Below, in pieces: positions 1 through 12,200 of a stretch of 64,000 nucleotides of DNA. The stretch is from Gautieria morchelliformis. Its lineage: Eukaryota; Basidiomycota; Agaricomycetes; Gomphales; Gomphaceae. The translations under genes were made by a program, and so were the position numbers. How positions within the stretch are numbered: the stretch's first letter is position 1; the number at the start of each line of letters is the position of its first letter. The notes beneath the pieces are model-generated. The model did not search any database and was not told the origin of the DNA. It saw only the letters and a list, made by a program, of their open reading frames with translations. The stretch is taken from the NCBI GenBank assembly GCA_015179125.1, contig WHVA01000200.1, forward strand, positions 1 through 64,000. The letters are read 5' to 3'.

Positions 1-42
1 ACTCTACCGAACCTTCCCTGCCATAACCCCAAGTTGCTAACA
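1..42 (+). repeat. 3' end of Copia-1 5' LTR
   Basis: These bases match the last 42 bases of the complete LTR ending at 4,787 with two differences (gcccctagtt there, accccaagtt here). The end is ...gctaaca. Confidence 0.9.
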
Positions 43-43
43 A

Positions 44-56
44 GGGTTATGGGCCC
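44..56 (+). promoter_or_regulatory. Copia-1 primer-binding site (half-tRNA type)
   Basis: GGGTTATGGGCCC lies one base after the LTR. It is the reverse complement of the anticodon stem-loop of eukaryotic initiator tRNA-Met (GGGCCCATAACCC), the primer used by Drosophila copia as a cleaved 5' half-tRNA. The ATG inside it (49-51) opens the Gag frame. Confidence 0.75.
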
Positions 57-3000
57 CGCAGACACTTCGCAGAAGCTTTTGGGTGTGGAGAAGCTTGCAA
101 CAGATGGAAGTAATTGGCCCTGTGGCGAGCTACTCTCACAAGTTATTTTGAGTCCCAAAAATCTACTCAGGCATATAGAAGGGAAGCCATTCGACCTCCT
201 GATCCTCCAGTCATGCCCCCAGCCATATTCTCACAGAACTGAGGAAACTCAGATTGAGAAGGCTGAGGAGAAGCTGGAGAAGTATCTTGCCAGAGAAGGA
301 CAGGCCAAAACCCAAATAATCGTCTCAGTGTCAGAGTCACTAGCTCTGATGCTACAGAAGAGACATACAGCAAAAGAAGTCTGGATGCATTGGTCAATGA
401 GATGACCAAAAAAGCCAAGATGGTCCTCACCAACCTACAGAGACAGCTTCGCAGTATGAGGTGTCCTGAGGATGGAGAGTGAGAGATCACTTGGACAAGG
501 CCCAAGACCTCTATGCTCGTCTCAATGAGATGGGAGCCAGAATTTCTGAAGGAGAGTTCACCGACATCATCCTTGCGTCACTTCCACCCTCCTATGAGGC
601 AGTTATGAATGCCCTTACCACGTTGCTCGAAGAATGTGGAATGCCCTTAGTGCCTGATGATATTATCAGAGTACTAAAGGCTCAATATGATAGGAGAAAG
701 ACCCTTATATTTCACAAGAAGAGCAGGCATTTATTGGTTCATCTACGAAAGGGCAGAAGGGCCGGAAAGACCCGAAGGTGCCTGCATGCACTAATTGCCA
801 CAAGCCTGGACATGCTATAGAGAGTTGCTGGGCTAAAGGAGGTGGTAAAGAAGGCCAGGGGCCACGTCAGAAAAAGAAAGCCAAAGCCAAAAAGAAGAAG
901 GGCAAAGCCAAGGCGAATGTTGCCGAAGAAGTGTCCTCTGAGGAGGATGAGAGTGGCAGTCCAGCCGCTTTCGCCAACTTCGACTGCTCTAATTTGAGTA
1001 GTTTATCTCTGGACACTGCTGTTATCCTCGACACTGGAACGACCGCACATATGACCCCTCACAAGAATTTATTGAGGGATTACAGTCCATTCTCACAGCC
1101 GCGCACAATTTGTGCAGCCAACAAAGGCACTTTTGATGCCTTCGGTTCAGGCTCACTTGTGCTATCTAACAAGGTCGGAGATAAGACTGTGAACATTACA
1201 TTGAAGGATACGTTCTACGCGCCAAAAATGGCTGTTACCCTGATCTCGATCGGCCGGTGCGATGATGCAGGCTATAATACACAAATAGCTGATCAGAAAT
1301 GCACAATATCCAATCGTAAAGGCAGGATATTGATGCAAGCACCGAAGCTGAATGGCTTATATCGATTTGATTTACAACACACAAGTGCCGAAGCGCATGT
1401 ATGCGCATCAGCCATGGAAATACATCAAAAAATGGGGCACATTTCACAAAAGTCCCTACAGCACTTGCTCAACCGTGGCATGATATTAGCATTGAATTGA
1501 GCTCAAAAGGTGACAAGGTTGTTTGCGATGCGTGCATTCAGGCGAAGATTGCACGCAAATCACTTCCTCAGGAACCCAGAAGCCGATCATCAAAATTCGG
1601 TGACAGAATTATTCTGATGTCTGGGGACCAGCGAGACACTCCACAATTGACAAGAAATCCTATTATGTGTCTTTCATCGACGACTACTCAAGAGAATCGG
1701 TTATCTATTTGATGGCAAACAAATCGGAAGCATTTCAAAATATAAACTCTACGAGGCCTTGATGCTTTGACAGAGGAACGTGCACATCAAAGCACTTGTT
1801 TCCGACAGAGGGGGCGAATACACAAGCTCGGAATTTGAACAGCATTTAGCCAAGCAAGGCACGAAGCATCGGTTAACCGTGCACGACACCCCAGAGTCAA
1901 ATGGTGTTGCTGAACGTTTAAACCGAACTCTAGTTGAAAGAGCTCGTGCCATGCTATTGGAATCAAGTCTTCCTAAGACTCTATGGGGGCATGCAATTTT
2001 GCATGCCAACTATCTTAGGAATCGGACACATACAAGAGCTTTGCCAGACAAAACCCCTTTTGAAATGATCCATCACGAGAAACCGAACCTGAAAGACATA
2101 CACGTGTGGGGAATTGAAGTCTACGTTAAAGTCAAAGAGGGAAACAAACTAGCAGCCCGTGCCAAAAGAGCTTGGTGGATAGGAATCTCTGGACAGAGCC
2201 ATGGTCACTGCATCTACTGGCCTGACTCTCAGAAGGTTTCTGTCGAGCGGAATGTTATATTTGACTCAGAGATGAAGGGGGCAAAGCTCCAATCATTTCT
2301 ATTGAAGAGTCACAGCTACCTACGTCCAGAAAAATGGTACAGGCCATCTCGGCGCCAGCACCTATGCCTAGCCACTTAGTCAGCGAAGAGGCAAAGATCA
2401 AGGAAATTGATGATGATGAACCAGAGGAACGTCTGAAAGAGCTGCAACCCAGTCAGACTGTTGATGTCAGACCTAAAGAAGCTGCTCCAACAAGGAGAAG
2501 CGAGAGAATCCGTCAGCAGCAGGTGCAGCCGGCCCCAAGTGGTCCCGTAACAAGATCTCAAACCAAGAGACATGCTGGTGCAGATATCACTACACTAGCT
2601 TACGAGGACATTGAGGACCATCAAGACAAATTATTCGAACAAGATTTATCCTCTGTCACTGATGGCATCAGTGATTATAACCTTGCCATCAGTACACTTT
2701 CGACCTCCGATCAAAACAAAGATAAGGTGCTGCCGGATTTGAATCAGACTGAGCCTAGCAATGCAGATGAAGCTTAAATGATCCTATGTGGAAAGCATCG
2801 ATGGATAAAGAGTACAAGGTGCTACTCGACAAAGGTGTATGGGAAGTGGTTAAACCACCTCCTGGGGCAAATATTGTCGGAAATAGATGGGTATTCCTCT
2901 GGAAACGCAATCCAGAAGGTGAACCCATCACACCTAGATCGAGGATGGTCGCCCAAGGCTTTACACAAAGTTTTGGAGTTGACTACAATGAAACCTATGC

Positions 3001-4286
3001 ACCTGTTGCTCAGATGACTTCCTTACGGATTATATGTGCCATTGCTGCCAGGAACAACTGGCCTATTCACCAAATGGATGTGGACAGTGCGTATTTGAAT
3101 GCTACACTGCCAGAACCTATTTACATGAGACAGCCGTATGGATATGAGACCGGAGACAAAGATGATGTCCTCCTGCTGAAGAAAGCACTTTACGGCCTCA
3201 AACAATCTGGAAGGGAATGGTACAAACGTCTGAGTGGTGAATTTCTCAAGTTAGGATTCACTAAATCAGCTTCGGATGGAGCTGTATTTTGCAGACGTGG
3301 ACCGAGAGGGCATGCGATTATTGCGATGGCAGTAGACGACCTCACTATCACAGCTGAGAGTCAACCAATCCTCGATGGGGTAAAGCATGATCTTGCCCAG
3401 ATCTTCAGTATGAAAGATCTAGGCGAGATTCACTGGCTTTTGAACCTCAAAATCGAAAGAGATTGGAATAACAAATCGATTGCAATATCACAAGCCACAT
3501 ACATCCAAAAATCATCAAAAAATTCAATCTGGATGATGCCAAAACATTTTCCACGCCTCTCGACCCAGCCGTTAAATTATCCAGGGACCAATGCCCTTCC
3601 ACAGATGAAGACAAACAGAAGATGTCAAGAATTCCATACAGACAAGCGATAGGATCATTGATGTGGGCAGCAGTAGCCACTCGACCGGACATTGCGTTCG
3701 CAGTGTCATTACTTTCTCAATTTCTCGAAAACCCAGGTCCAACACATTGGATGCAGTCAAACGTGTCTTTAAATATCTAAAAGGCACGATGGACTACAAA
3801 TTGACACTTGGGAAAAATCGAGACGGCCTCATTGGGTATTCAGATGCGGATTGGGCTTCTCAAGAGCACAGGCACTCATACTCGGCTTATATTTTTCAGA
3901 TTGATGGAGGGACAGTATCATGGAGTTGTCAAAAACAATCCATAGTAGCCCTATCATCAACTGAAGCCGAATTCGTTGCTCTGACTCATGCGAGCAAAGA
4001 AGCCTTATGGATGCGCCACTTTATTTCTGAAGTATTCCAACCGCTGAATTGTCCCATCAAACTTTATTCAGACAATCAATCAGCCATTGCCATTGTCTAT
4101 GGCACTCAACAACACACGAGGACCAAGCATTTCGACATTAGATTATATTTCATCCGAGATATAGTCGAAGATGAAGAAATTAAGCTTGTGTACCTGCCAA
4201 CGGAACACATGCTAGCCGATCTTCTCACTAAAGGACTTCCTAGTCCTAGAGTGAGAATCCTCAACGAGAAAATTGGAATATATTAA
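49..4286 (+). pseudogene. Copia-1 Gag-Pol polyprotein, frameshifted
   Basis: A Ty1/copia polyprotein broken into at least seven frames (49-405, 479-820, 778-1500, 1401-1712, 1780-2379, 2334-2777, 2786-3652, 3663-4286). Visible in order are a Gag region, a CCHC knuckle (CTNCHKPGHAIESC, near 784), an aspartic protease (LDTGTTAHM, near 1,030), an integrase with HQKMGH and CDAC zinc ligands and catalytic SDRGGEY and SNGVAERLN, a reverse transcriptase with AVDD at the catalytic box (near 3,330), and RNase H with SDADW, STEAEF and SDNQSA. It aligns end to end with the intact copia-2 frame at 13,039. Several breaks remove a single base, others give in-frame stops. It cannot make a full polyprotein. 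Confidence 0.9.
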
Positions 4287-4299
4287 GCTTGAGGGGGCG

Positions 4300-4787
4300 T
4301 GTTGGGTGCATTTATGCTCCTGCACCAAAATCAAGCATAATATATTCAATTTATTGTGTGGTGTTTCAATATTTTCTCATACTGTTCTTGTACTATGCAT
4401 CCACTTCTCTGCTTATTTTCGAAATTTTCTAGTCACTCTCTATCTCTCCATTCCATTCTGTTATTTCTATTTTCATAGGCGGCTGCACCCAGCGGAGTTT
4501 GAAATGACTTCGACGCGCGAGCCCTTGGGCGCTAAAGGGCCGGGTGCAAGTATATGCCTTCTGAGACAGGATTACACTCCTCTCTCAGTGACAATAAATT
4601 CACTGAGAGAGGCGAGTAGTATCTTTCATATTTACATAGCATGTTGACTGAAAATCATGTAGTGTATTTGATTCTAGGTATTGTATTAATACATCAGTGA
4701 CAATAAATTCACTGAGAGAGTGTATTTGATTCTAGCTTTCTAAGAACTCTACCGAACCTTCCCTGCCATAGCCCCTAGTTGCTAACA
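4300..4787 (+). repeat. Copia-1 3' LTR
   Basis: 488 bp, from TGTTGGGTGC to GCTAACA. It is preceded by a polypurine tract (gagggggcg, 4,291-4,299). It holds a perfect 13-bp stem (4,579-4,591 with 4,600-4,612) whose 8-base loop contains AATAAA. The half-stem plus loop is repeated at about 4,692-4,717. The block at about 4,480-4,545 is strongly conserved with copia-2 LTRs. Confidence 0.92.
4579..4612 (+). promoter_or_regulatory. LTR stem-loop presenting AATAAA
   Basis: CCTCTCTCAGTGA pairs perfectly with TCACTGAGAGAGG around an 8-base loop, CAATAAAT. AATAAA is the canonical polyadenylation signal. A role in 3' end formation is my inference. Confidence 0.55.
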
Positions 4788-5048
4788 CCAAACATGCCTT
4801 TAGACGTGCATACGTGTTACCCTGCACAGACTCTTGGTCTGCTGGGTTGATCCCACACGATCTACGGGAAGGATGTCTTGCGAATGCATTCCAGCCACAG
4901 GAACACCCAAAGGGGGTTGAGTCGAGAAGATGATGGGACCAGTGATGAACCATCAATCTGGGTAAAGGATGTCAATCATGTTTGATGGTGTGCCTGCTGG
5001 CAAATGGTGCAAGTAGCGAATGGTCGTTTGGTGAATGTGGCGAATACC

Positions 5049-5208
5049 GAATGGAGCGAAGAGTGAATGGAGCGAAGAGTGAATGGAGCGAAGAGTGAAT
5101 GGAGCGAAGAGTGAATGGAGCGAAGAGTGAATGGAGCGAAGAGTGAATGGAGTGAAGAGTGAATGGAGCGAAGAGTGAATGGAGCGAAGAGTGAATGGAG
5201 CGAAGCCG
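5049..5208 (+). repeat. 16-bp minisatellite, 10 units
   Basis: Ten head-to-tail units of gaatggagcgaagagt. Units start every 16 bases from 5,049 to 5,193. The seventh unit has agtg for agcg and the last runs out into flanking sequence. Other LTR-X copies have a single or degenerate unit here, so this is a local expansion. Confidence 0.95.
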
Positions 5209-5764
5209 AGAGAACATGGAAGAGTGGTGAAAGGGAAAACAGGGATATCTGGTACAAGAAATAAACAAATCATGACAGCCTGCACCTCCTTGCAATTCAT
5301 GATGGGACCAGTGATGAATCATCAATCTGGGTAAAGGATGTCGATCGTGTTTGATGGCATGGCTACTGGCGAATGATGCGAGTAGCGAATGGTCGTTTGG
5401 AGAATGCGGCGAACAGTGAATGGAGCAAAGAGTGAATGGAGTGAAGCCAAGCGAACATGGAATAGTGGTGAAAGGGAAAACAGGGATAGCTGGGTACAAG
5501 AAATAAATGAGTCATGACAACTGTGTAGTGAAAACTTCAGCGAAGCTAATTCGTCCTGCCCTGCAGTGGTACGAGTCCCATTGAGTCCAACCTGCACGGA
5601 GGCACTATCCAAATGTGTCCTGAGCATGTGGGTCTGTCATGGGGTGGGAGTTTAACAGATGATGGGTTCTATGATGGATGATGGCCCCAACACCTGGGGT
5701 CCTGGCAGGAATGATGCGAATAGTGAATGCAAAAGCAGTATGGCAACAAATATTTTGGCAAGAT

Positions 5765-5853
5765 ATTCGCTGGTTTGGGAAGTCATTCGCTGGTTTGGGA
5801 AGTCATTCGCTGGTTTGGGAAGTCATTCGCTGGTTCAGGGGTCATTCGCTGTG
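5765..5853 (+). repeat. 20-bp tandem repeat
   Basis: Three perfect units of attcgctggtttgggaagtc, then one or two decayed units (attcgctggttcaggggtc, attcgctgtgtg). It lies inside LTR-X-derived sequence just left of the gypsy A remnant. Confidence 0.9.
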
Positions 5854-5934
5854 TGTTGAGGGATGATTCGCAGAATAAACGAATCATGACACCGGGCTAT
5901 GTTGTCCTGGGTCACACTGCCGTATCTGGCAAGC

Positions 5935-6327
5935 TGTAAGGGCAACCTTACCGCTCGTGGAAAGTCACACAGAGCACTGGTAAGGGGGATCCAAAGTTAT
6001 ATAAGACACTACTCAGTAACTACATCGGCGACCTACGCACCTGTAAGGGGGATCCAAAGAGAATAGGGTGAGGATCCCCTTACCTAAGCAACTAACTATA
6101 CAGCTACTGAGCAGGCCAGACTACCGGACATGAACATGGGTGGAGGAACATGGCGGAAATAAGAGAAGGGATGAACAGGTGAGGACAAGCAGGTGAAGGA
6201 GGAGGAAGGCAGAGGATAAAGGAGATAAAAGGAACCAGTGGGGATGAACAGGTGAGGACGAGTAGGTGAAGGAGGAGGAAGGCAGAAGATAAGGAAATAA
6301 AAGAAACCACTGGGCTGTCCCCTGACA
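5935..6327 (-). repeat. Element 6 LTR (left, 3' in element orientation)
   Basis: Plus-strand ends are TGTAAGGGCA and CCCCTGACA. It aligns with 22,543-22,936 with very few differences (one extra g in the other copy, ggcgacc versus ggtgacc). It contains ttatataa and repeated ggggatcc/ggatcccc motifs. Confidence 0.92.
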
Positions 6328-6341
6328 TCACCCCCTCTTTA
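6328..6341 (-). promoter_or_regulatory. Element 6 polypurine tract
   Basis: On the minus strand, aaagagggggtga lies directly upstream of the LTR start TGTCAGGGG. The corresponding spot next to the other LTR (22,530-22,542) is not purine rich, which supports minus-strand orientation. Confidence 0.6.
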
Positions 6342-6513
6342 TGGTACGGCATCTCGACATACGAAAACCTTGAAGTGAGTGAGTCCCAAGCCTTCAGCCA
6401 CTGTCTTTATATAATCAGGGGAGCGGAAATTTGTGGAAGGCCATGGAAGGTCTGGAAACATGGGAATGGTCCAGAAGGCAAACCCTGACATCTAAACCCC
6501 AACATCACCCCTC

Positions 6514-7130
6514 TCAATGTTTGTTGTCCCGATGAGCGCAGTCATCACCTAACCCCAAGCATCCCATAAGGTTTTGCTTCCATGAACACCAGAGGTGGGA
6601 ACACGCCCTGCTGTCACCATGGCTGTTCTCATCCTCATGGTAGATGGGAATGACGAGCTCGTTGGGATGGGATTCCATGGGTAGTTCGGGACCCTTGAAT
6701 CTTGCATAATGCATATGCTCCCCTGCTGCATTGCGGAAGGACTTCCCCACGTACCCTTCAAATGTGTAGGGTATATCTGTGTCACCGATAATGAGGGGGT
6801 CGGCCATATAGTAGGTGTCCCGTCACCTGTGTTGAGGCCTGAACCAGGCAGGCAGGGGTTGGCTAGGAGGGGTGGCTGTGGCCAAGTGAAGGTCCTCCGG
6901 GTCAATGGTATATTTCAAGGGTGGCGAGGCCTCATAGGGCTGGTTGTCACTGGATTTATTGGCGGTAGGGTCATGGCATTTGAGCGTCTCTCTCAGCCTG
7001 GCCTCGCTGGCCGGTCAGGATTTGGAGAAGCCAGAGAAGTGCAGGAGGTTGGGATCGACATCTGACATAGTTGGGAGTTCTGACAGACCTCTGGTGAAGC
7101 TGGGGAGGGCAACAAGTTCCATAGCGGGTG
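6514..7130 (-). pseudogene. Unrecognised decayed reading frame in element 6
   Basis: Read on the minus strand, one frame stays protein-like from about 7,130 to a stop at 6,514, broken only by two TGA codons (about 7,017 and 6,825). Both could be former CGA. Recognisable stretches include DTDIPYTFEGYVGKSF and MHYARFKGPELPMESHPNEL. I do not recognise the family. Position near the 3' end of element 6 suggests the remains of an element-encoded protein or a captured gene. It ends shortly before the polypurine tract. Confidence 0.4.
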
Positions 7131-7209
7131 AGGAGATGGGTGTGTAAGGGAAAGAGTGGCCGTGGAGAAAGGGTTAATATACAGTTTATCAGGGTTTAGG
7201 GTTGACATA

Positions 7210-8706
7210 GTGAATTGGTGAGGTGTTAGCCGACGATGTTTATCTCTGCTCCGCTAAGCCACGAAGGTGTTAGCCGACACTCATCTCTGGGCATCTGGGC
7301 TGGCGCCTCTCACATCTACCTGTGCATAGCAGCATGTACAGCAGGCTCAAGACATGTGGGGCATCATAGGGGATTCACTGCATCTGCGGTTGTCACAGTG
7401 TTGTGAGGTGGTGCACACATGTCCAGCCCCAGCATCCCTCTTCTATGGTGTGTCATCCCAGCACACCCTCGAATCACCAGCCCTCCCCAACACCATTCCA
7501 TATCACCACTCTCATAAGGACACATTACCACAAGCCTCCTCTTTTGAAGTAACTGCTGGGATATGCACGTGGCGCAATGTTTGGGTGACTTGCAGTCCAA
7601 TACTCTGATGCCTTCCACACTCTTTCCCATCTACCTCCGCTCCAACACCTCATCTTGTGGCTCCACATCTCAGGTGCAACAATTGAGCAACTCCCAATCT
7701 TTCCCAGTAATGGATGCTTTTGGACACCACTGCCCCAACACCACCTTCCTCCTGGTACAGCTCACGCAAAGGCACCCCACAACTTCCCACGACGGCAACC
7801 AATATGGGCATGCGCTGCTGACCCCAGTGCCAACAGTGGCATGACCAGCTTATGATGGACCCTGACCCACCCGGTACATGGGACGGCTAGGCTACGGAGG
7901 CATCAAGCATCCCACACGATCTGCCGCACACTAGCAGACAATGCAGCGCAGTGAAGAGCGGAGGTTGCGGGCCAAGTGACTTGGTGACAGAACAGGAACC
8001 CTCATGCAGGTAGTGCGTGCCTGATAGGGTGGGCAGCCTCGTCACCGTGGTGTTTGGGGCATCCCTGTCCAGCCTACGGAGCTTCTGAGGGGTATCGATG
8101 GGGAACACAGAGCCGGGTGCCACCAGTGTGTCTGTTCAACCGAGCACCTACACACTTCCCATCTACATCTCCGCATTCCCCCTTGTAACGAGGGGCCTCG
8201 TTATACCAAATCAGGGCGATGTCCCTCTCTTCTCTATCCCCATTGCCTGCTCTCCCTCCTCCAGCTCGTGTCTGGCGTGCGAGAATATGCTCGCGCGTTG
8301 GCGGGAGCTGGTACAGGTAACACGAGCGGGACAATGGGCACGAGGGCGGGGTGTCGCGCTGCAGGATGGTGGGCGAAGGGATGCGGGTCGCTCGGGTGAA
8401 CGGGCCTGCACAAAGACGGGGGCCGCGCGGCACCGTACACACCTGCATGCGCCACGCAGGACTGTCGTGGCTCTCGCCGTATCGCGGATGGGAGGAGCCT
8501 GCACCGCGGGGCATGATGGGGGTGTCGTGTCGGTGATGCAGGTCACGGTCATGTCACCCACACACGCAGTCACCCTCGACAAGGTCCGGGTGTGTAGCGT
8601 GACAATCGGTGAGTCGTCGGGCCTGCATGCTATGCGGGTCTCTTGTGGCGGCCTCGTCCGTGAGTGGTAGCGTAACCCCGCGCCGTGTGTCTGTGTACGC
8701 GGTACG
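7210..8706. other. Element 6 internal sequence without recognisable genes
   Basis: Open frames occur on both strands at once in the GC-rich 8,074-8,670 stretch, with no motif and no codon pattern that favours one strand. I see no gene here. Ends at the TSD cataa (8,707-8,711) of the nested copia-2. Confidence 0.5.
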
Positions 8707-8711
8707 CATAA

Positions 8712-9207
8712 TGTAGAGGACAGGATTATAGGCAGTAGGTATGGACTTGTTGCTCAAAAGAATAGACTAGAAAACAATTCACTCTCTCAGTGAATTTAGT
8801 TGTCACTGTAAATATATTATACACTACCTAGAAAACAATTCACTACAGAGGATTTCTAGGTTAATAAATCGAAAGAATGCTAGACTAATTTACTTGCCTC
8901 TCTCAGTGAATTTAGTTGTCACTGAGAGAGGGAGAAAATGTTTCACTGTGCATGTACTACTACCCGGCCCTTTAGCGCCCAAGAGTTCGCGCGTCGAAGT
9001 CATTTCAGACTCCGCTGGGTGCAGCCGCTTGTGAAAATAGAAATAACAAGATGAAATGGAGAGACAGGGAGTGAGTGGAAAATTTCGAAAATAACCAGAG
9101 AAATGGATGCATGATACAAGAACAAAATGAGAAGAAATTGAGAAACCACACAACAAATTGGATATATTATGCTTGATTTTGGTGCAGGAGCATAAATGCA
9201 CCCAACA
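8712..9207 (-). repeat. Copia-2a 3' LTR
   Basis: 496 bp; on the minus strand from TGTTGGGTGC to CCTCTACA. The polypurine tract is on the minus strand beside 9,208. Confidence 0.93.
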
Positions 9208-12200
9208 CGCCCCCTCAAGCTTAATATATTCCGATTTGTTCATTGAGGATCTTTACTCTAGGACTAGGAAGTCCTTTGGTGAGGATATCTGCCAACATTT
9301 GTTCGGTTGGCAAATAAACGAGCTTGGCTTGTTGATTTTTGATTATATCTCGAAGGAAATATAATCTGATGTCGAAATGTTTGGTTCTCGTGTGTTGTTG
9401 AGTGCCATACGTGATGGCAATGGCTGATTGATTGTCTGAATAAATTTTGATGGGTCTGTTCAGTGGTTGGAATATTTCAGAAATAAAATGGCGCATCCAA
9501 AGAGCCTCTTTGCCCGCATGGGTCAGGGCGATGAATTCGGCTTCAGTTGATGATAGGGCTACTATCGACTGTTTCTGACAACTCCATGAAACAGTGCCTC
9601 CATCAATCTGAAATAAGTATGCCAAATACGAACGCCTATGACTCTGTGAACCCCAATCCGCATCTGAATACCCCATCAAGCCGTCTCGATTTCTTCCAAG
9701 TGTGAGCTTGTAATGCTTCGTGCCTTTCAAATATTTGAAGACATGTTTGACTGCATTCCAATGTGTGCCACCTGGATTTTCGAGGAATTGCGAAAGCAAT
9801 GACACTGCAAATGCAATGTCAGGTCAAGTGGCTATAGCTGCCCACATCAGTGATCCTATGGCTTGCCTGTATGGAAACTTCGACATGGCTTTCTTGCCTC
9901 TCTCTGTAGAAGGACACTGGTCTTTTGATAATTTAACAGCTGGATCAAGGGGCGTAGCATAAGTCTTTGCATCTTCGAGATTGAATTTCTTGATGATCTT
10001 CTCGATGTATGCAGGTTGTGAAATTGCAATAGTTTTCTTCTGCCAGTCTCTTTCGATTTTGAGATTCAATAGCCAATGAATGTCGCCTAGATCTTTCATA
10101 CTGAAGACCTGAGCAAGATCTCGTTTGACTTCGTCCAGGACTGACTGATTCTCAGCTGTGATGGTGAGATCATCCACAGCTGTTGCAATGATCACATGCC
10201 CCTTTCCGCCACGTCTATAAAATACAGCCCCATCTGTGGCTGACGTAGTGAATCCTAATTTGTGGAATTCACCACTTAGACGTTTGTACCATTCCCTTCC
10301 AGATTGTTTGAGGCCATAGAGTGCTTTCTTCAAAAGTAGCACTTCGTCTTTGTCTCCAGACTCATATCCATACGGCTGCTTCATGTAAATAGGTTCAGGT
10401 AGTGTAGCATTGAGGTATGCATAGTCCACGTCCATTTGATGGATAGGCCAGTCATTCCTAGCAGCAATGGCGCATATGATCCGTAGGGAGGATAACCGAG
10501 CAACAGGTGAGTATGTCTCATCATAGTCGACTCCAAACTTCTGTGTGAAGCCTTGGGCGACCATTCTTGATTTAGGCATTATTGGTTTCCCTTCTGGATT
10601 ACGCTTCCAAAGGTAGACCCATTTATTACCGACAATATTGGCTCCAGGAGGTGGTTTGGCTCGTTCCCACACTCCCTTGTCGATTAGGGCCTCATACTCT
10701 TTGTCCATTGATTTCTTCCATATAGGATTATTCAGAGCTTCGTCTGCATTGCTAGGTTCAATTTGACTCAAATCCGGCGCCTTGTTATTGTTTTGACCGT
10801 CGGTTAGAAACGCACTGATGGCACACTCATAGCTACTGATGCCATCAATCTCGGAGGATAATTCTTGGTCGAATAAAACTTCTTTATGGTCCTCAACGTC
10901 CTCGTAAGCTAGCGTAGTCATATGTGCGCCAGCTTGTCTCTGGGTTTGAGATCTTGTTACGGGACCTGATGGGGCCGGCTGCACTTGTTGTTGACGGATC
11001 CTTTCGCTTCTCCTTATCGGTTCAGCTTCTCTAGGTCTGTCATCAACTCCCTGAATAGGTTGCAGCTTTTCAAGATATTCCTCTGGTGCATTTTCATCAA
11101 TTTCTTCGATCTTTGCCTCTTCGCTGACTAAGCGACCGGGCACAGGCACTGATGCCGGAATGGCCTTCTTCTCCTCTCTAGACGTAGGTAGCTTGGATTC
11201 CTCAATAGAAATGATTGGGACCTTTCCCTTCTTCATCTCTGAATCAAACACAACATTCCGCTCGACAGAAACTTTGTGCGAGTCAGGCCAATAAATATAA
11301 TGACCATGGCTCTGCGCAGAAATTCCTATCCACCGAGCTCTCTTGGCACGAGCTTCCAATTTATCTCCCTGAGTGACCTTAACATAGACTTCAGTTCCCC
11401 ACACGTGAATGTCTTTGAGATTCGGTTTCTCATAGTGGATCATCTCGTAGGGCGTTTTATCCGGTAGAGCTCTTGTGTGTGTCCTGTTCCTAAGATAATT
11501 GGCATGCTGTATTGCATAGCCCCATAATATCTTAGGAAGGCCTGATTCTAACAGCATGGCATGAGTTCTCTCAGTGAGAGTTCGGTTCAGACGTTCAGCA
11601 ACACCATTAGACTCTGGTGTGTCGTGTACCGTCAACTGATGCTTCGTGCCTTGTTTGGCTAGATGCTGTTCGAATTCAGAGCTCGTATACTCGCCCCCTC
11701 GATCAGAAACAAGTGCCTTGATGTGCACATTTCTCTGTCGAAGCATTAAAGCCTCATAGAGCTTGTACTTTGAGAATGCTTCTGATTTGTTCGCCATGAG
11801 ATAGATCACCGATTCTCTTGAGTAATCATCGATAAAGGAGACATAATATGACTTCTTATCGATTGTGAGGTGCCTTGCAGGTCCCCAGACATCAGAATAA
11901 ATTCTGTCACCGAATTTTGATGTTCGGTCTCTGGGTTCTCGAGGAAGAGGTTTGCGTGCAATCTTGGCCTGAATACACGCATCACAGACAATTCTATCGC
12001 CTGTGGAGCTCAGTTCAATGCCCAATATCATGCCATGAGTTAATAGATGTTGTAGGGATTTCTGTGAGATGTGCCCCATTTTTTGATGAATTTCCATGGC
12101 AGACAAACACATATGGGCTTGAGCACTTGGTGACTGGAGGTCTAGTCGATATAAACCATTGACCTTCGGTGCTTGCATCAATACCTTTCCAACAGCGTTA

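Larger units (their letters stand above)
1..4787 (+). mobile_element. Copia-1 retrotransposon, decayed, 5' end cut by window edge
   Basis: A Ty1/copia LTR element on the plus strand. The last 42 bases of its 5' LTR open the window; a broken Gag-Pol body follows, then a complete 3' LTR. The domain order protease, integrase, reverse transcriptase, RNase H is that of Ty1/copia. The 3' LTR is followed by ccaaa, which should be the TSD; its partner lies off the left edge. The flank at 4,788 onward is LTR-X sequence, so this element inserted into LTR-X. Solo LTRs of the same family lie at 23,286-23,715 and 37,014-37,501. Confidence 0.9.
4788..5891 (-). mobile_element. LTR-X family sequence, stacked copies, minus orientation
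   Basis: Read on the minus strand, three segments each begin TGTCATGA followed by a cattTATTTCTTGTACC-like stretch (starts at about 5,891, 5,523 and 5,276). They match the tandem LTR-X units at 39,600-50,488, including the conserved tract gggatcaacccag and the end of the unit near 4,800. The right border (5,891/5,892) cuts gypsy A ORF3. Copia-1 inserted at the left, so the other border is off-window. No coding sequence is seen; apparent long frames here are low-complexity translations of the 16-bp repeat. Confidence 0.7.

Noticed and set aside
5049-5208. Regular repeat spacing that could suggest a CRISPR-like array
   Set aside because: Units are contiguous with no spacers and the genome is fungal; it is a minisatellite.
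4953-5499. Overlapping minus-strand frames rich in Ser-Leu-His-Phe-Ala repeats
   Set aside because: They are translations of the 16-bp repeat in several frames; no coding evidence.
8074-8670. Long frames on both strands (up to 190 codons)
   Set aside because: GC-rich stretch without stops on either strand; no motif, and it lies in element 6 filler.
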